This document shows, one piece after another, positions 1 to 9,871 of a stretch of DNA of 48,181 nt. Position 1 is the first letter of the stretch. Each line of letters starts with the position of its first letter. The notes under the pieces were generated by a model that was not told the DNA's origin, searched no databases, and was given only the letters and a program-made list of their open reading frames with translations. Source of the stretch: an uncultured Clostridium sp. (GTDB taxonomy: Bacteria; Bacillota; Clostridia; TANB77; CAG-508); the NCBI GenBank assembly GCA_948442365.1, contig CAOJRU010000014.1:1-48181 (forward strand), written 5' to 3'. Position numbers and translations under genes: made by a program.

Positions 1-740
1 TATTATATAATTCTCCAATCGATGAATATAAATTGACTGTGATTTTTTCAATGGTCAAATTATCTTGTTTGTTCCACCAACCTTCATTTTTTTCTAAAAT
101 ATAATAAGATGGCTCTACTTCTACAATTTTATATTTTCCAGTTGTTGTTGGTTTATTGTTTTTTTCTGTATTTACAAAGTCTTCATTTTCATAATAATCT
201 TTTGATAAAATAGGAAATGTTAATTGGTATTCATAAAAAGGGATTTCTCTGTCTAAATTAATCTTTACCGTATAATCATCTACAATATCTACTCCTATTA
301 CATATTGTACGTTATAAGAATAAATAGAAGTTATCTCTTTTAAACGATCTATGGTAAATCTAACATCTTCAGCTGTAAATCTTTGCCCTTCTGTCCATTT
401 AGCATTTTCTCTTAATTTTATCAAATAAGAATTGTCACTTTGCTTCGCCCATTCGGTTGCTAAGCAAGGTTTTGCTTGATAGTCTGCCGTTAAAGTAACT
501 AATGGTTCATAAATCAATTTTGAAATGTCTTGTACATTTTTATTATTGCTAAGAATAGGATTAATTGTGTCTAATCCGTGCAATTCCTAATGTTAATTCT
601 GTGATTTTTTCTTGCGAACTACTTATGTGTTCTAGCTCTTGTTGTTTTTCTTCTTCGTCTTTCCTAATTTTAAAAATAGCAAATAGTAAGATAATTACGA
701 TAAAAATAATAAAAATATATTTGATCCAATTTGATTTCAT
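1..740 (-). CDS. ABC transporter substrate-binding protein, family 5 (partial, +1 recoded)
   Basis: N-terminal part of an extracellular solute-binding protein of the oligopeptide/dipeptide type; the gene runs off the left edge. It begins with ATG at 740 behind GAGGTGG. Residues about 7-23 form one hydrophobic anchor; no lipobox cysteine is visible. After the anchor come family landmarks: LDTINPI, IYEPLV, the LRENAKWTEG strand and FTAEDVRFTIDRLK. Reading straight through stops at TAA five codons after an in-frame CGG (codon 55, 576-578). Dropping the C gives ...LGIAGLDTINPI..., which matches the family, and the frame then stays open to the window edge. It has its own promoter (763-791). Peptide or other oligomer uptake is inferred from the family; the substrate is unknown. 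Confidence 0.8.
576..578 (-). other. CGG +1 recoding site in the substrate-binding protein gene
   Basis: Zero frame reads GCA CGG ATT AGA and stops at TAA two codons later. Removing the C reads GCA GGA TTA GAC (AGLD), continuing the solute-binding fold. The site is codon 55 of the gene. Confidence 0.8.
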
Positions 741-762
741 ATTCCACCTCTATTCTTTTGCT

Positions 763-791
763 ATCATACCCTAAATGGAAGTATTTTTCAA
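763..791 (-). promoter_or_regulatory. Sigma-A type promoter of the substrate-binding protein gene
   Basis: -35 TTGAAA (786-791), 17-base spacer, -10 TATGAT (763-768), followed by the GAGGTGG ribosome binding site and ATG at 740. Confidence 0.75.
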
Positions 792-826
792 GTAATTTAT
801 TACAATTTTTGCAATTTATAATCAAC

Positions 827-915
827 AATGATTTTGGAGATGTCCTTAACTATGTGAGTATTAAGTGAGTTTACAGAACCACAATCTCTTTAAGCACATA
901 GTTCAAAAAATCATT
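827..915. repeat. Nested inverted repeat between spoVS and the substrate-binding protein gene
   Basis: Outer arms AATGATTTT (827-835) and AAAATCATT (907-915) enclose inner arms AACTATGTG (848-856) and CACATAGTT (895-903). It lies upstream of the predicted promoter at 763-791, so it is not part of that leader. It could be a small structured RNA, a secondary terminator or an operator; I do not recognise a known RNA family. Confidence 0.45.
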
Positions 916-925
916 ACCATTATGC

Positions 926-960
926 AAAAAGGAGCAAAAGGATATTTTCCTAATTGCTCC
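926..960 (-). terminator. Rho-independent terminator after spoVS
   Basis: Read on the minus strand: GGAGCAA stem, internal GGA/TCC pairing, TTGCTCC, then a run of five T. It starts 19 bases past the spoVS stop. Confidence 0.8.
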
Positions 961-978
961 ACTTATTTATCTTTCATT

Positions 979-1242
979 TTAAGCTCTTGACTCTACTATT
1001 AATTTAATACCAGTTCTATCTTCTCCTTCCACTTCTACTTCTGCAAATGCTGGTATACAAACTAGATCCACGCCTGCTGGTGCAACAAATCCTCGTGCGA
1101 TTGCCACTGCTTTTACTGCCTGATTTAATGCTCCTGCTCCAATTGCTTGCATTTCTGCTTTATTTGATTCTTTTACTAACCCAGCAATAGCTCCTGCCAC
1201 TGAATTAGGGTTTGATTTGGATGAAATTTTTAAAACTTCCAT
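979..1242 (-). CDS. spoVS: Stage V sporulation protein S
   Basis: 87-residue Alba-like SpoVS protein, the usual family length. It starts MEVLKISSKSNPNSVAGAI and has the conserved central stretch around EMQAIGAGALNQAVKA. In Bacillus subtilis SpoVS affects septation and coat assembly during sporulation and sits beside rny and ymdB, as here. The ribosome binding site is AGGAGG nine bases before ATG. A terminator follows the stop, so it ends its unit. The downstream role is inferred from the family. Confidence 0.95.
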   Translation of the reverse strand: MEVLKISSKSNPNSVAGAIAGLVKESNKAEMQAIGAGALNQAVKAVAIARGFVAPAGVDLVCIPAFAEVEVEGEDRTGIKLIVESRA

Positions 1243-1394
1243 TTTTCTTTTGCCTCCTATAATTTTTATTTTTGTTGCAACTTTTACGATAGTTATTTTA
1301 CAATATATGGAAATCTTTGTAAAGTCTTTTTTATAATTTTTCTCAAAATTTCATCGCAATATTTTTTTCGTTTCGACATCAAACGACGAATAAC

Positions 1395-2166
1395 TTATAG
1401 GTATAATCTTTTTATACTTTTTACTTTATTATTAGTATCTTCTACCTCAAAAATGACACCATTTAAGATACATTCACCGATTGGCAATTTTATATCTTTC
1501 TGGTAAAGTTGTTTCAAATCTTTTTAAAGAAGCTGCTATATCCATTCCAATAACAGAATGTTTTGGACCAGTCATACCAATGTCTGTTATATATCCTGTT
1601 CCCTTTGGCAAAACTTTTTCATCTGCTGTTTGCACATGTGTATGGGTACCAAAAATACCTGTTACTGTTCCATCTAAGAAATGTCCCATTGCTATTTTTT
1701 CGGCTGTTGCTTCCGCATGAAAATCAACAAAAATCATATCTACTTCATTGGCTATTTTTTCTACTATATCTTTAGCAATAATAAAAGGATTTTCAGAAAG
1801 TATATTAATGTCTACTCTACCAATTAAATTGATAACTGCTATTTTTTTGTTCTGGCAGGTATAAATGTTATAACCTTTTCCAACTACTCCTTTGGGATAA
1901 TTGGCTGGTCTAATTAATTTGGGATGGTCAATAAATTTGAAAATGTCCTTTTTCCCCCAAGTATGGTTCCCCATCGTGATAACATCTACCTTTAAATCCA
2001 AAATTTCATTAAAGTTCTGTTCTGTGATTCCCATTCCTTCTGCTGCATTTTCTCCATTTACAATTACAAAGTCAATTGCTTCTGTCTGTTTGATTTTATC
2101 TAATTGTTTCTTTAATTCTTTTATGCCACTTGAACCAATTAAGTCCCCTACTGCTAAGATTTTCAT
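1395..2166 (-). CDS. ymdB: YmdB family metallophosphoesterase (+1 recoded near the C-terminus)
   Basis: TIGR00282 family phosphoesterase, cytoplasmic; in B. subtilis it hydrolyses cyclic nucleotides and influences biofilm and sporulation decisions. The start MKILAVGDLIGSSG at 2166 follows an AGAGGGA site. Metal-binding motifs are visible: GD at residues 7-8, NGEN, MGNHTWG, DFHAEATAEK and GTHTHVQTAD. Zero frame ends ...RYKIANR followed by TGA at 1474, where the last codon is CGG. Skipping its C gives ...YKIANGECILNGVIFEVED... and 27 residues to TAA at 1395, total 256 residues. That tail matches the C-terminal strands of B. subtilis YmdB (264 residues, from memory), so the recoded form is the full-length protein. 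The truncated form would look like an ordinary gene; only family comparison exposes it. Confidence 0.9.
1477..1479 (-). other. CGG +1 recoding site in ymdB
   Basis: Zero frame reads AAT CGG TGA, an immediate stop. Removing the C reads AAT GGT GAA TGT and adds a conserved 27-residue C-terminus. It is codon 230. Confidence 0.85.
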
Positions 2167-2242
2167 ATTCCCAATTCCCTCTTTCTTTTTTCCTATCATA
2201 CTACAATTAAATAAATAAAGCAAGAATAATTCTTGCTTTTAC

Positions 2243-3451
2243 TTACTTTATTTGATAACTTCCATCTTCCTTTTTCTCTAATTGAACTTCAGAAGATAAG
2301 CAAACTAGCGGACGGAATCCATAACTATTATAGTAATAGTTGTAATGATCTACACTACCATTGCTATAGACACTTAACACATAGTTCGTATTATTCATGG
2401 ATGGAGAAGCAAGCCACATACCATTAGCTTTGCTCATATCACTTATTACATATAAACTATCGTTCGCATCTATAATTTCATAATAATGATTTGTCCAATT
2501 TTCCCCTCCATCTGTACTTAATTCATATCCTACTGCATCTTTTGCTCTTGCTCTATAATCTACCTTATATTTTTCGCTATAGGATTTCATTAACATTTCT
2601 ACTGTCGCCCCTCCTATCGCATATTCTGCTTTTTCTCCCATAAATGCACTCCATACACTTGTATCCAACATATAAGCTACTGCTTTCATATTATTATTAC
2701 TACTTGCTGTATGGCTGGTAGTTAATAAATCAAAATAACTTTTATTTAAGTTTTGTATTTTTGAATCTGTTATATGGTCTGAACCATTTGAATAATCTTT
2801 TATCACATTATTCATTGATAACTTATAATTACTGTTTTTATAAATTGCTTGTGTTACTGATGCTGGACAATCATTATAATGAATATAATCATCTGTTATT
2901 AGGTATATATTATTTTTATCCGCATAAAATATTTTCCAAGCATTTACCCCTGCACTATTTGTACAATTATATCCTGTTACTGTGGCTCCATAATATTGAC
3001 TTTTATCTTGACTATTGGCAATATCACTTGCCATTACTATAACTTTTTTATCCCCTAATGAAGCATCCGATTTATATGTTATATTTCCTCTTTCATCTAT
3101 CTCAAAAATATATTTGCTATCTACTGATACGGTTATTGGAAATTTCTCATTGCCTTCTATAATAGAAATACCTTCTTCTTTTTCTAAGTTATTTTTTAAC
3201 TCCTCAAAATTTAAATTTCCCTCTTTATCGTAACTTCCTAATACTGTTACTTGTACTTTTTCTTTAGCTGTTGCTTCATCTGTTTCTTTTTGAGCTGTTT
3301 TTGTTTTTGTTAATATTCCATTTTCTCCTGTTAATGTTGCAATACTTACTGCTGCTAAAATTAGTAATACAATTATTGTAATCACTAATGCAATTAAAGT
3401 AATACCTCTGTTCATAAGTGTTTTTTCTCTCAAATTTGTTATTTTACTCAT
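2243..3451 (-). CDS. Pilin-like surface protein with prepilin N-terminus
   Basis: About 402 residues. An N-terminal type IV prepilin-like segment is visible: NRG at residues 14-16, then ITLIALVITIIVLLILA, a hydrophobic helix of the prepilin cleavage/methylation type (but alanine, not glutamate, at mature position 5). A short helical region follows (GILTKTKTAQKETDEA), then a large C-terminal domain rich in Tyr, Asn and Ser that ends near GFRPLVCLSS. I chose the ATG at 3451 because GAGAGAGG lies just upstream; an in-frame ATG at 3499 has no clear site. Such proteins are common in gut Firmicutes and are thought to be exported. Its place between rny and ymdB is unusual, since those are normally adjacent. 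Exact function is unknown. Confidence 0.75.
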   Translation of the reverse strand: MSKITNLREKTLMNRGITLIALVITIIVLLILAAVSIATLTGENGILTKTKTAQKETDEATAKEKVQVTVLGSYDKEGNLNFEELKNNLEKEEGISIIEGNEKFPITVSVDSKYIFEIDERGNITYKSDASLGDKKVIVMASDIANSQDKSQYYGATVTGYNCTNSAGVNAWKIFYADKNNIYLITDDYIHYNDCPASVTQAIYKNSNYKLSMNNVIKDYSNGSDHITDSKIQNLNKSYFDLLTTSHTASSNNNMKAVAYMLDTSVWSAFMGEKAEYAIGGATVEMLMKSYSEKYKVDYRARAKDAVGYELSTDGGENWTNHYYEIIDANDSLYVISDMSKANGMWLASPSMNNTNYVLSVYSNGSVDHYNYYYNSYGFRPLVCLSSEVQLEKKEDGSYQIK

Positions 3452-3610
3452 ACATATCCTCTCTCTTTCGTTCTTTTTGTAGTTTTTCTCTTTTATCATT
3501 TGTTATTATTTACTACTATTTTATATTCTATCAATTTTGAAATTTCTTGTCAATAAATTAACATTACTTCATTTTATTTTTTTATTCAAATAAACATAAA
3601 ATGAAGAGTA

Positions 3611-3647
3611 AAAAAGTAGTGATTTTTATAAAAAATCACTACTTTTT
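3611..3647 (-). terminator. Hairpin after rny
   Basis: Perfect 17-base arms (3611-3627 and 3631-3647) with a three-base loop; the arms begin and end in A/T runs. It starts directly after the rny stop codon. Confidence 0.75.
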
Positions 3648-3648
3648 A

Positions 3649-5190
3649 CTATTTGGCATAATCAACTACTCTTGTTTCTCTAATAATATTTACTTTAATT
3701 TGTCCTGGATAATCCATTTCACTTTCAATTTTCTTAGCTACATCTCTTGCTAGAATTGTCATCTTATCATCTGAAATTCTATCTGGTTTAACAATAATTC
3801 TAATCTCTCTACCTGCTTGGATAGCAAATGACTTTTCAACACCATGAAAGGAATCTGCTATTTCTTCCAGATTTTGTAGTCTCTTAATATAGGCTTCTAC
3901 GGTTTCTCTTCTAGCTCCTGGTCTTGATGCTGATATCGCATCGGCTGCTTGGATTAAAACTGCTTCTAAAGTTTGTGGTTCTACATCACCATGATGAGCT
4001 TCTACTGCATTGATAACAAGTGGATTTTCTTTGAATTTTTTAAGAATTTCTACTCCAATTTCAACATGAGTTCCTTCCATGTCATGGTCTAATGCTTTTC
4101 CAATATCATGTAAAAGTCCAGCTCTTCTTGCTAATTTTGGATCTAGTCCTAATTCTTCTGCCATAATTCTTGCTAGATTAGATACTTCAATTGAATGATT
4201 TAGCACGTTTTGACCATAACTTGTCCTATATTTTAATTTTCCAATTAGTTTTACAATGTCTGGATGAAGTCCAATGACTCCTGTTTCTAATACGGCTCTT
4301 TCTCCTTCTTCTTTTATCGTTGTTTCGACTTCTTCTTTTGCTTTTTCTACCATTTCTTCAATTTTAGCTGGATGAATTCTTCCATCATCAATTAACTTCT
4401 CTAGTGCAATTTTGGCTACTTCTCTTCTTAATGGGTCAAATCCTGATAAAACGACTGCCTCTGGTGTATCATCAATGATTAAGTCGATTCCTGTTAAGGT
4501 TTCCAATGCTTTTATATTTCTACCTTCTCTACCAATAATTCTTCCTTTCATATCATCATTAGGAAGTGCTACAATAGATACAGTAGTTTCTTGCGAATGG
4601 TCTGCTGCACATTTTTGTACGGCATAACTCAAAATTTCTTTGGCATTTTTAATCGCATTTTCCTTTGCCTTTTGTTCCTTTTCACGGATTAAAGCTGCTT
4701 TTTCAGCTGTTAATTCTTTGTCCATTTCAGACAACAATTGTGCCTTTGCTTCTTCTTTGGTTAAAGAAGCAATTTTTTGAAGTTGTACCATTTCTTCATC
4801 ATGTAATCTTTCAATTTCTTCTTTTTGCTTTTCAATATTTTGCATTTCTCTTTCTAAGTCTTGCTCTTTTCTTTCAAAATTTCCTTCACGTTTTTCTAGA
4901 TTTTCTTCTTTTTGAATTAATCTTGTTTCTTGTTTTTGTACTTCGCCTCTTCTTTCTTTAATCTCCTGATCTAACTCTTTTCTACTATTCATAATTTCTT
5001 CTTTAGCCTTGAAAATTTCTTCTTTTTTTAAATTTTCTGCTTCTATTTTCGCTAAATCAATTAGTCTTTTTGCTTCGTTTTCTGCTCCTTGTATTTTAGA
5101 CTCTGCAACTTTTTTACGATAGGCTATTCCTACTAGCGTACCAATTGCTAATGAGATTAAGACAGCGGCGATTATGATTACTATATTCAT
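3649..5190 (-). CDS. rny: Ribonuclease Y
   Basis: About 513 residues, usual length. Domain order: N-terminal membrane helix ([20 protein letters not shown]), a long Lys/Glu-rich coiled coil (about residues 25-190), a KH domain with [15 protein letters not shown], then an HD domain with [15 protein letters not shown]. It is the membrane-anchored endoribonuclease that initiates mRNA decay in Firmicutes. ATG codons exist at 5196 and 5190; the second is better spaced from GAGG. The neighbouring ymdB and spoVS agree with the conserved rny-ymdB-spoVS order. There is no in-frame CGG in this gene. Confidence 0.95.
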   Translation of the reverse strand: MNIVIIIAAVLISLAIGTLVGIAYRKKVAESKIQGAENEAKRLIDLAKIEAENLKKEEIFKAKEEIMNSRKELDQEIKERRGEVQKQETRLIQKEENLEKREGNFERKEQDLEREMQNIEKQKEEIERLHDEEMVQLQKIASLTKEEAKAQLLSEMDKELTAEKAALIREKEQKAKENAIKNAKEILSYAVQKCAADHSQETTVSIVALPNDDMKGRIIGREGRNIKALETLTGIDLIIDDTPEAVVLSGFDPLRREVAKIALEKLIDDGRIHPAKIEEMVEKAKEEVETTIKEEGERAVLETGVIGLHPDIVKLIGKLKYRTSYGQNVLNHSIEVSNLARIMAEELGLDPKLARRAGLLHDIGKALDHDMEGTHVEIGVEILKKFKENPLVINAVEAHHGDVEPQTLEAVLIQAADAISASRPGARRETVEAYIKRLQNLEEIADSFHGVEKSFAIQAGREIRIIVKPDRISDDKMTILARDVAKKIESEMDYPGQIKVNIIRETRVVDYAK

Positions 5191-5363
5191 AATCATACAC
5201 CTCTTTCTTATTTAATTTTCAATGTTCGAATAAAATATATATTAGTTCTTTATCATATATTTTTTCCTTCCTATTCTATTTTATCTTTATTATTGTAAAC
5301 TGTCAAGTCATTTTGAATAAAAAAGGCGAATTCCTCTTATTTAACGTCACATCTTTTCTTTTG

Positions 5364-5404
5364 TGCCAAAGGGGACGAACCTTTTTGGCACGTCCCCTTT
5401 GGCA
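5364..5404. repeat. Short palindrome of the GTGCCA...GGGGAC family
   Basis: Perfect 14-base arms TGCCAAAGGGGACG (5364-5377) and CGTCCCCTTTGGCA (5391-5404), with a loop that itself contains tttttggca. The same word family forms the outer arms of the large palindrome at 38098-38407. It sits between ileS (stop at 5420) and rny and may also end ileS transcription. Confidence 0.7.
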
Positions 5405-5419
5405 ACCTTATTATATTAT

Positions 5420-8400
5420 CTATTTTACAACTTCTACATCTATTTGTAAACTTTCACCATTAATATTAGTTTCTGTATAAGAATTTCTATTTTCATGATA
5501 CCTAACATTAACAGCCAATGTATCATGCTTAATCAATTCCTCATTCTTTTTAATCACTTCTTGTAGCATGTTATTTCCTGCTACATAAAGATTAATATGA
5601 TCCAATACTTCAAAACCTTTTTCTTTTCTCATATTTTGAACTTTAGATAAAACTTCTCTTACATACCCTTCTTCTTTTAACTCTTCTGTAATGTGAGTAT
5701 CTAATACAACACCAATTTCACCTTCGCCACTAAAAGCAAATCCCTCTTTTCCTTGCATGGTTACTAATAAATTTTCTGCATTTAAAGCAATTTGTTTATC
5801 ATCTATTTCAATGTATTCGATACCGCCATTTTTTACTGTATTTGCTAAATCCATTTGGTTTTTATTGGAAATTTCTTGTTTGATTCTTGGAATTAGTTTA
5901 CCATATTCTTTTCCTAATACTGGTAGATTTGGTTTAATTTCAAAATTAACATAGTCAGACATTTCAGCTCCTAAGTCAATTTCTTTTACATTTAATTCTT
6001 CTTTTACAATATCCGCATAATATTTTGGTAAGGTATCCATTGAAATTAACATTTTAGAAAGTGGTTGCCTGTTTTTAATATTAGCTACATTTCTTGCGCC
6101 ACGTCCAAGTCTTACAATTTTATAAGCTAAATCCATTTCTTTTTCTAACTGTTTGTCAATTTCATTTTCTTTTACTTCTGGCCACAAGCATAAATGTACA
6201 CTTTCTGGAGCCTCTTTATCTAATCCAACTACTAAGTTTTGATAGATTTCATCTGCCATAAATGGTACAAACGGTGCTGCTACTGTTACTAAAGTAGTTA
6301 ATACACGATATAATGTACAATAAGCGCCTATTTTTTCATCCTTTAATTCAGTTAACCAGAATCTTTCTCTATTTCTACGAACATACCAGTTAGAAAGTTC
6401 GTCGGTAAAAGCTTCTATTCGTAAAGCGGCATTCGTTATATCATAATGTTCTAATTTTTCATCTACTTCTTTCACTAATGTATTTAATTTTGAAAGAATC
6501 CATTGATCCATAATGTTGGTTGGCTTAAAGTCTTTATAATTTAATGGATTAAATTGGTCGATTTCTGCATACAACACATAGAATGAATATACATTCCATA
6601 ATGTACTTAAAAATCCTCTTCCGAGTTTCTTGCACATTGTTCAATCCCAATCTAGTTGGAAGCCAAGGAGCACTTACTGTGTAGAAATGCCATCTCGTAG
6701 CATCTGCCCCAACCGTATCTAATAATTCCATTGGGTCTACGCCATTTCCTTTTGATTTAGACATCTTTTGCCCTTTTTCGTCTAGTACATGACCTAGTAC
6801 AATACAATTTTCAAATGGTGTTCTTCCAAATAATGCAGTTCCAATTGCTGTTAAAGTATAAAACCATCCTCTTGTTTGATCTACTGCTTCTGAAATAAAT
6901 CCAGCTGGAAAATTATTGTCAAACATTTCTTTATTTTCAAACGGATAATGCCATTGTGCAAAAGGCATAGATCCAGAATCAAACCAACAATCAATTACTT
7001 CTTTTGCACGGTGCATTTTTTTACTGCATTTTGGACATTTCAAATGAATAGAATCAATATATGGTTTATGTAATTCAATATCATCTGGAACCTCAATTCC
7101 TTTTTCTTTTAGCTCCTCAATCGAACCAACACATTCTTGATGGTTACACTCATCATTTTCACAGGTCCATACTGGTAGTGGTGTTCCCCAATATCTGTCT
7201 CTTGAAATTCCCCAATCAATTACATTTTCTAGGAATTTCCCAAATCTTCCTGTTCGAATAGTATCTGGATACCAATTTACTTTGTTGTTGTTGGCTACTA
7301 ATTCATCTTTTAGCTTACTCATGGCAACAAACCAACTTTCTTTTGGATAATAAAGAAGTGGTGTGTCACATCTCCAACAGTGTGGATAAGAGTGTAAATG
7401 TTTTTCTTTGCTAAATAATTTATTTTGTTCTTTTAACCATTTACAAATATCTTCGTTGCAGTCTCTTACAAATCTTCCTGCCCATGGTTCTACTTCTTTT
7501 ACAAATTTTCCCGCTTTATCTACTAAATTAATAAAAGTGATTTCATTTTGTTTGGCAACAAAACTATCATCTTCCCCATAAGCAGGTGCAATATGAACAA
7601 TTCCTGTACCATCTTCAAGGTTAACGTAGTCACCATGAATCACCTCAAATGCTTTTCCGTTCTACCTCACCAAATGGCATCAATCTTTCATATTTCGTTC
7701 CTAATAATTCTTCTCCTTTAAAGGTTTTGACTATTTCATAAGGGGTTTCTTTTAATACCTTATCTAGTAAGTCTTTTGCTAAAATGTATGTTTCATATTG
7801 TGGTTCGTCCTCTGTGCCAATATTTGCTTTTACTTCTACATATTCATAAGATTTATTAACACAAAGTGCTAGGTTAGATGGTAGCGTCCATGGTGTTGTT
7901 GTCCATGCTAAAATATATTTATCTTCCCCTACTACTTTAAATTTAGCAACACAAGTTAAGTCTTTTACATCTTTATAACCTTGTGCTACTTCATGAGAAG
8001 ATAGAGCTGTTCCACATCTTGGACAATATGGCATAACTTTATGTCCTTCATACAAAAGTCCTTTTTCCCACATTTGTTTTAAAGCCCACCATACAGATTC
8101 AATATATTGGTTATGATATGTAACATAAGGATTTTCCATATCTACCCAAAATCCTACTTTGTTTGTCATTTCTTCCCACATAGAAACATAAGTAAATACA
8201 CTTTCTTTACATTCTTTTACAAATTTCTCTACACCATATTCTTCGATTTGTTCTTTTCCTGAAATTCCTAGCTTCTTTTCAATTTCTAGTTCAACAGGTA
8301 ATCCATGTGTATCCCAACCTGCTTTACGGATTACTTTATAGCCTTTCATAACTTTGTATCTTGGAATAATGTCTTTCATTACCCTTGTTTCAATATGACC

Positions 8401-8568
8401 TACATGTGGCTTTCCATTGGCTGTAGGTGGTCCATCATAAAAGGTGAAGTACTTCTTTCCTTCATTCATAGCAAAGTTCTTTTTGATAATGTCTTTTTCT
8501 TTCCATGTTTTGGCTACTTCTTTCTCCATTCCTACAAAACCATTTTTTAATTCTACTTTTTTATACAT
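5420..8568 (-). CDS. ileS: Isoleucyl-tRNA synthetase (two +1 recoding sites)
   Basis: Charges tRNA-Ile. Removing two extra C bases (in the CGG codons at 7657-7659 and 6621-6623) gives one uninterrupted 1048-residue protein, the length of the type-2 (eukaryote-like) enzymes of many Clostridia. Landmarks: HVGH (HIGH motif) at residues 55-58, the CP1 editing region, a Cys-rich insert with CENDEC and CPKC, KMSKS at 601-605, the WNVYSF helix and a C-terminal anticodon-binding region. Read literally it would be three fragments of 307, about 364 and about 405 residues, none functional. No second ileS is visible in the window, so if it is the only copy both shifts must be efficient. It is preceded by a DUF1653 gene and a T-box leader with an ATC specifier, so it is probably induced by uncharged tRNA-Ile. 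Start ATG at 8568 follows GGAGGAATGAGAAA. Confidence 0.93.
6621..6623 (-). other. CGG +1 recoding site 2 in ileS
   Basis: Zero frame reads GAA ACT CGG AAG AGG ATT. Removing the C reads ACT GGA AGA GGA TTT ([11 protein letters not shown]), the conserved segment after the KMSKS domain. Confidence 0.88.
7657..7659 (-). other. CGG +1 recoding site 1 in ileS
   Basis: Zero frame reads GTA GAA CGG AAA AGC ATT TGA. Removing the C reads GAA GGA AAA GCA TTT GAG (EGKAFE), leading into [14 protein letters not shown] of the editing domain. It is codon 304. Confidence 0.88.
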
Positions 8569-8592
8569 TTTCTCATTCCTCCTCTTTATGAT

Positions 8593-8838
8593 TTATTTGT
8601 TTTTGCTTTCGATTTCTTGTAATTCAAATCTGTATTTTTGTTCCACTTTTGGATATTTTTTGTGGTCTACTTCTTCTAAAAACATATCTAATGGACGAAC
8701 ACATAAGGAACCATCTCCATATAAATGTCTATAAACTACCATTTTTTCTTTGGTTTCACTATGATAGGCTATGTCCTCTACTAAATAATAATCTCCTTTA
8801 AAGTGTTTGTACACTCTATGAATCTTTAATTCTCTCAT
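8593..8838 (-). CDS. DUF1653 family protein
   Basis: 81 residues matching the small DUF1653 domain: [19 protein letters not shown], then [20 protein letters not shown]. The function of the family is unknown. It lies between the T-box and ileS with a 24-base gap to ileS, so it is probably co-transcribed and T-box controlled. Strong AGGAGG seven bases before ATG. Confidence 0.85.
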   Translation of the reverse strand: MRELKIHRVYKHFKGDYYLVEDIAYHSETKEKMVVYRHLYGDGSLCVRPLDMFLEEVDHKKYPKVEQKYRFELQEIESKNK

Positions 8839-8885
8839 TTGTTTCCTCCTTTTCTTTTTAAGATCCTATTAAATATCTATACTAC

Positions 8886-9150
8886 CAAAAAAACTTTTCG
8901 TCCTAAACTATTTTTAGGACGAAAAGTTCTTTCCGCGTTACCACCTATTTTTAGCAAATATATATTATTATACAATCACTCACTCAATTTACCTTTAACG
9001 CAGGCATACGATTAAACTTACTGAAAATTTTTCGGTTTAACAACAAACTAAGGTGATAATAAATAATTTTTACTTACCAAATTCCCAGCTTCCTTTGGCT
9101 CTCTTCTAAGCTATTTTATTATTTATCGTGTCCTTGTTACTGTTTTTATC
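8886..9150 (-). promoter_or_regulatory. T-box riboswitch leader, Ile specifier
   Basis: On the minus strand the antiterminator T-box core AGGTGGTAACGCGG is at 8933-8946, followed by a terminator whose arms AACTTTTCGTCCTA and TAGGACGAAAAGTT are followed by T7 (8886-8929). Upstream is a stem I with the AGAGAG element, a CCAAA/TTTGG distal hairpin and a basal stem AAGG/CCTT. The internal loop of the basal stem contains ATC (9055-9057), an isoleucine codon, in specifier position. The leader precedes the DUF1653 gene and ileS, so it should allow read-through when tRNA-Ile is uncharged. The leader start is approximate. From 9151 to 9304 I see nothing else definite. Confidence 0.9.
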
Positions 9151-9304
9151 TTCTCTATTGTACTATATTATATCACATTTATTTATTTTTGCAATACTTT
9201 TTTATGATTCCCGTTTTGTTTTTCTATTTATATTTTCTTATTTATTACTTCTTTTTATTTCTATCTCTTTTATTCCTTTTACTACTTCTTTTTACTTCAA
9301 CTAT

Positions 9305-9871
9305 TTATACAGCTGTGTATTCTCCCATATCAAATTGTTGCTTCCATTCTTCTAAATAGTTTAACCTTGCATTATAGAAATTAAGTCTCTTTTCATGGGC
9401 ACAGAATAATTTTTTAAATTGTTCATTTTCGATATCTGTAAATCTTTGTGCTGAAAAAACTTTGTCAAATTTAGCATCAAAATATTCTCTCATTTCTGCA
9501 AATTGATTACTAATGCTTTTTTCCATTGTATCTAGTACAACTAAGATGTCTCTTCTGTCTTTTTTTCTTCCTTCTTCTAAATTAACAATTCTATCATTCA
9601 TTCTGTCTATTTTTTCATTCATGCTGTCATTCATACGATTTATTCTCTCGTTCATACTATCATTTACATTATCTATTCTTTCGTTTATTTTTTGTAACTC
9701 CTTATCGTTTTGCTCCCAACGTCTATTGTTTTCTTCCCAGCGTCTGTCATTTTCTTCCCAACGTTTGCTATTTTCTTCCCAACGCTTATCATTTTCTTCC
9801 CATCTTTTGTTATTTTCAGTTCTAAACTCTCGAAGTTCTGTTAATATTACATTTGCCATAGCATCTTCCAT
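9305..9871 (-). CDS. Heptad-repeat coiled-coil protein
   Basis: 188 residues, not assigned to a family. Near the N-terminus five or more tandem seven-residue units of the form RWEENDK occur, each encoded by a 21-base repeat, followed by MNDSMNERIDR-type repeats and a further helical region; the C-terminus contains RLNYLEEWKQQFD. No signal peptide or membrane segment is seen. I chose ATG at 9871 because AGGTGG lies just upstream; a GTG four codons earlier is possible. Repeated W at one heptad position suggests a long parallel coiled coil. The repeat number may vary between strains. Confidence 0.7.
   Translation of the reverse strand: MEDAMANVILTELREFRTENNKRWEENDKRWEENSKRWEENDRRWEENNRRWEQNDKELQKINERIDNVNDSMNERINRMNDSMNEKIDRMNDRIVNLEEGRKKDRRDILVVLDTMEKSISNQFAEMREYFDAKFDKVFSAQRFTDIENEQFKKLFCAHEKRLNFYNARLNYLEEWKQQFDMGEYTAV

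Noticed and set aside
8839..9304. A protein-coding gene in the ileS leader
   Set aside because: The region is accounted for by T-box elements; open frames there lack ribosome binding sites and protein-like sequence.
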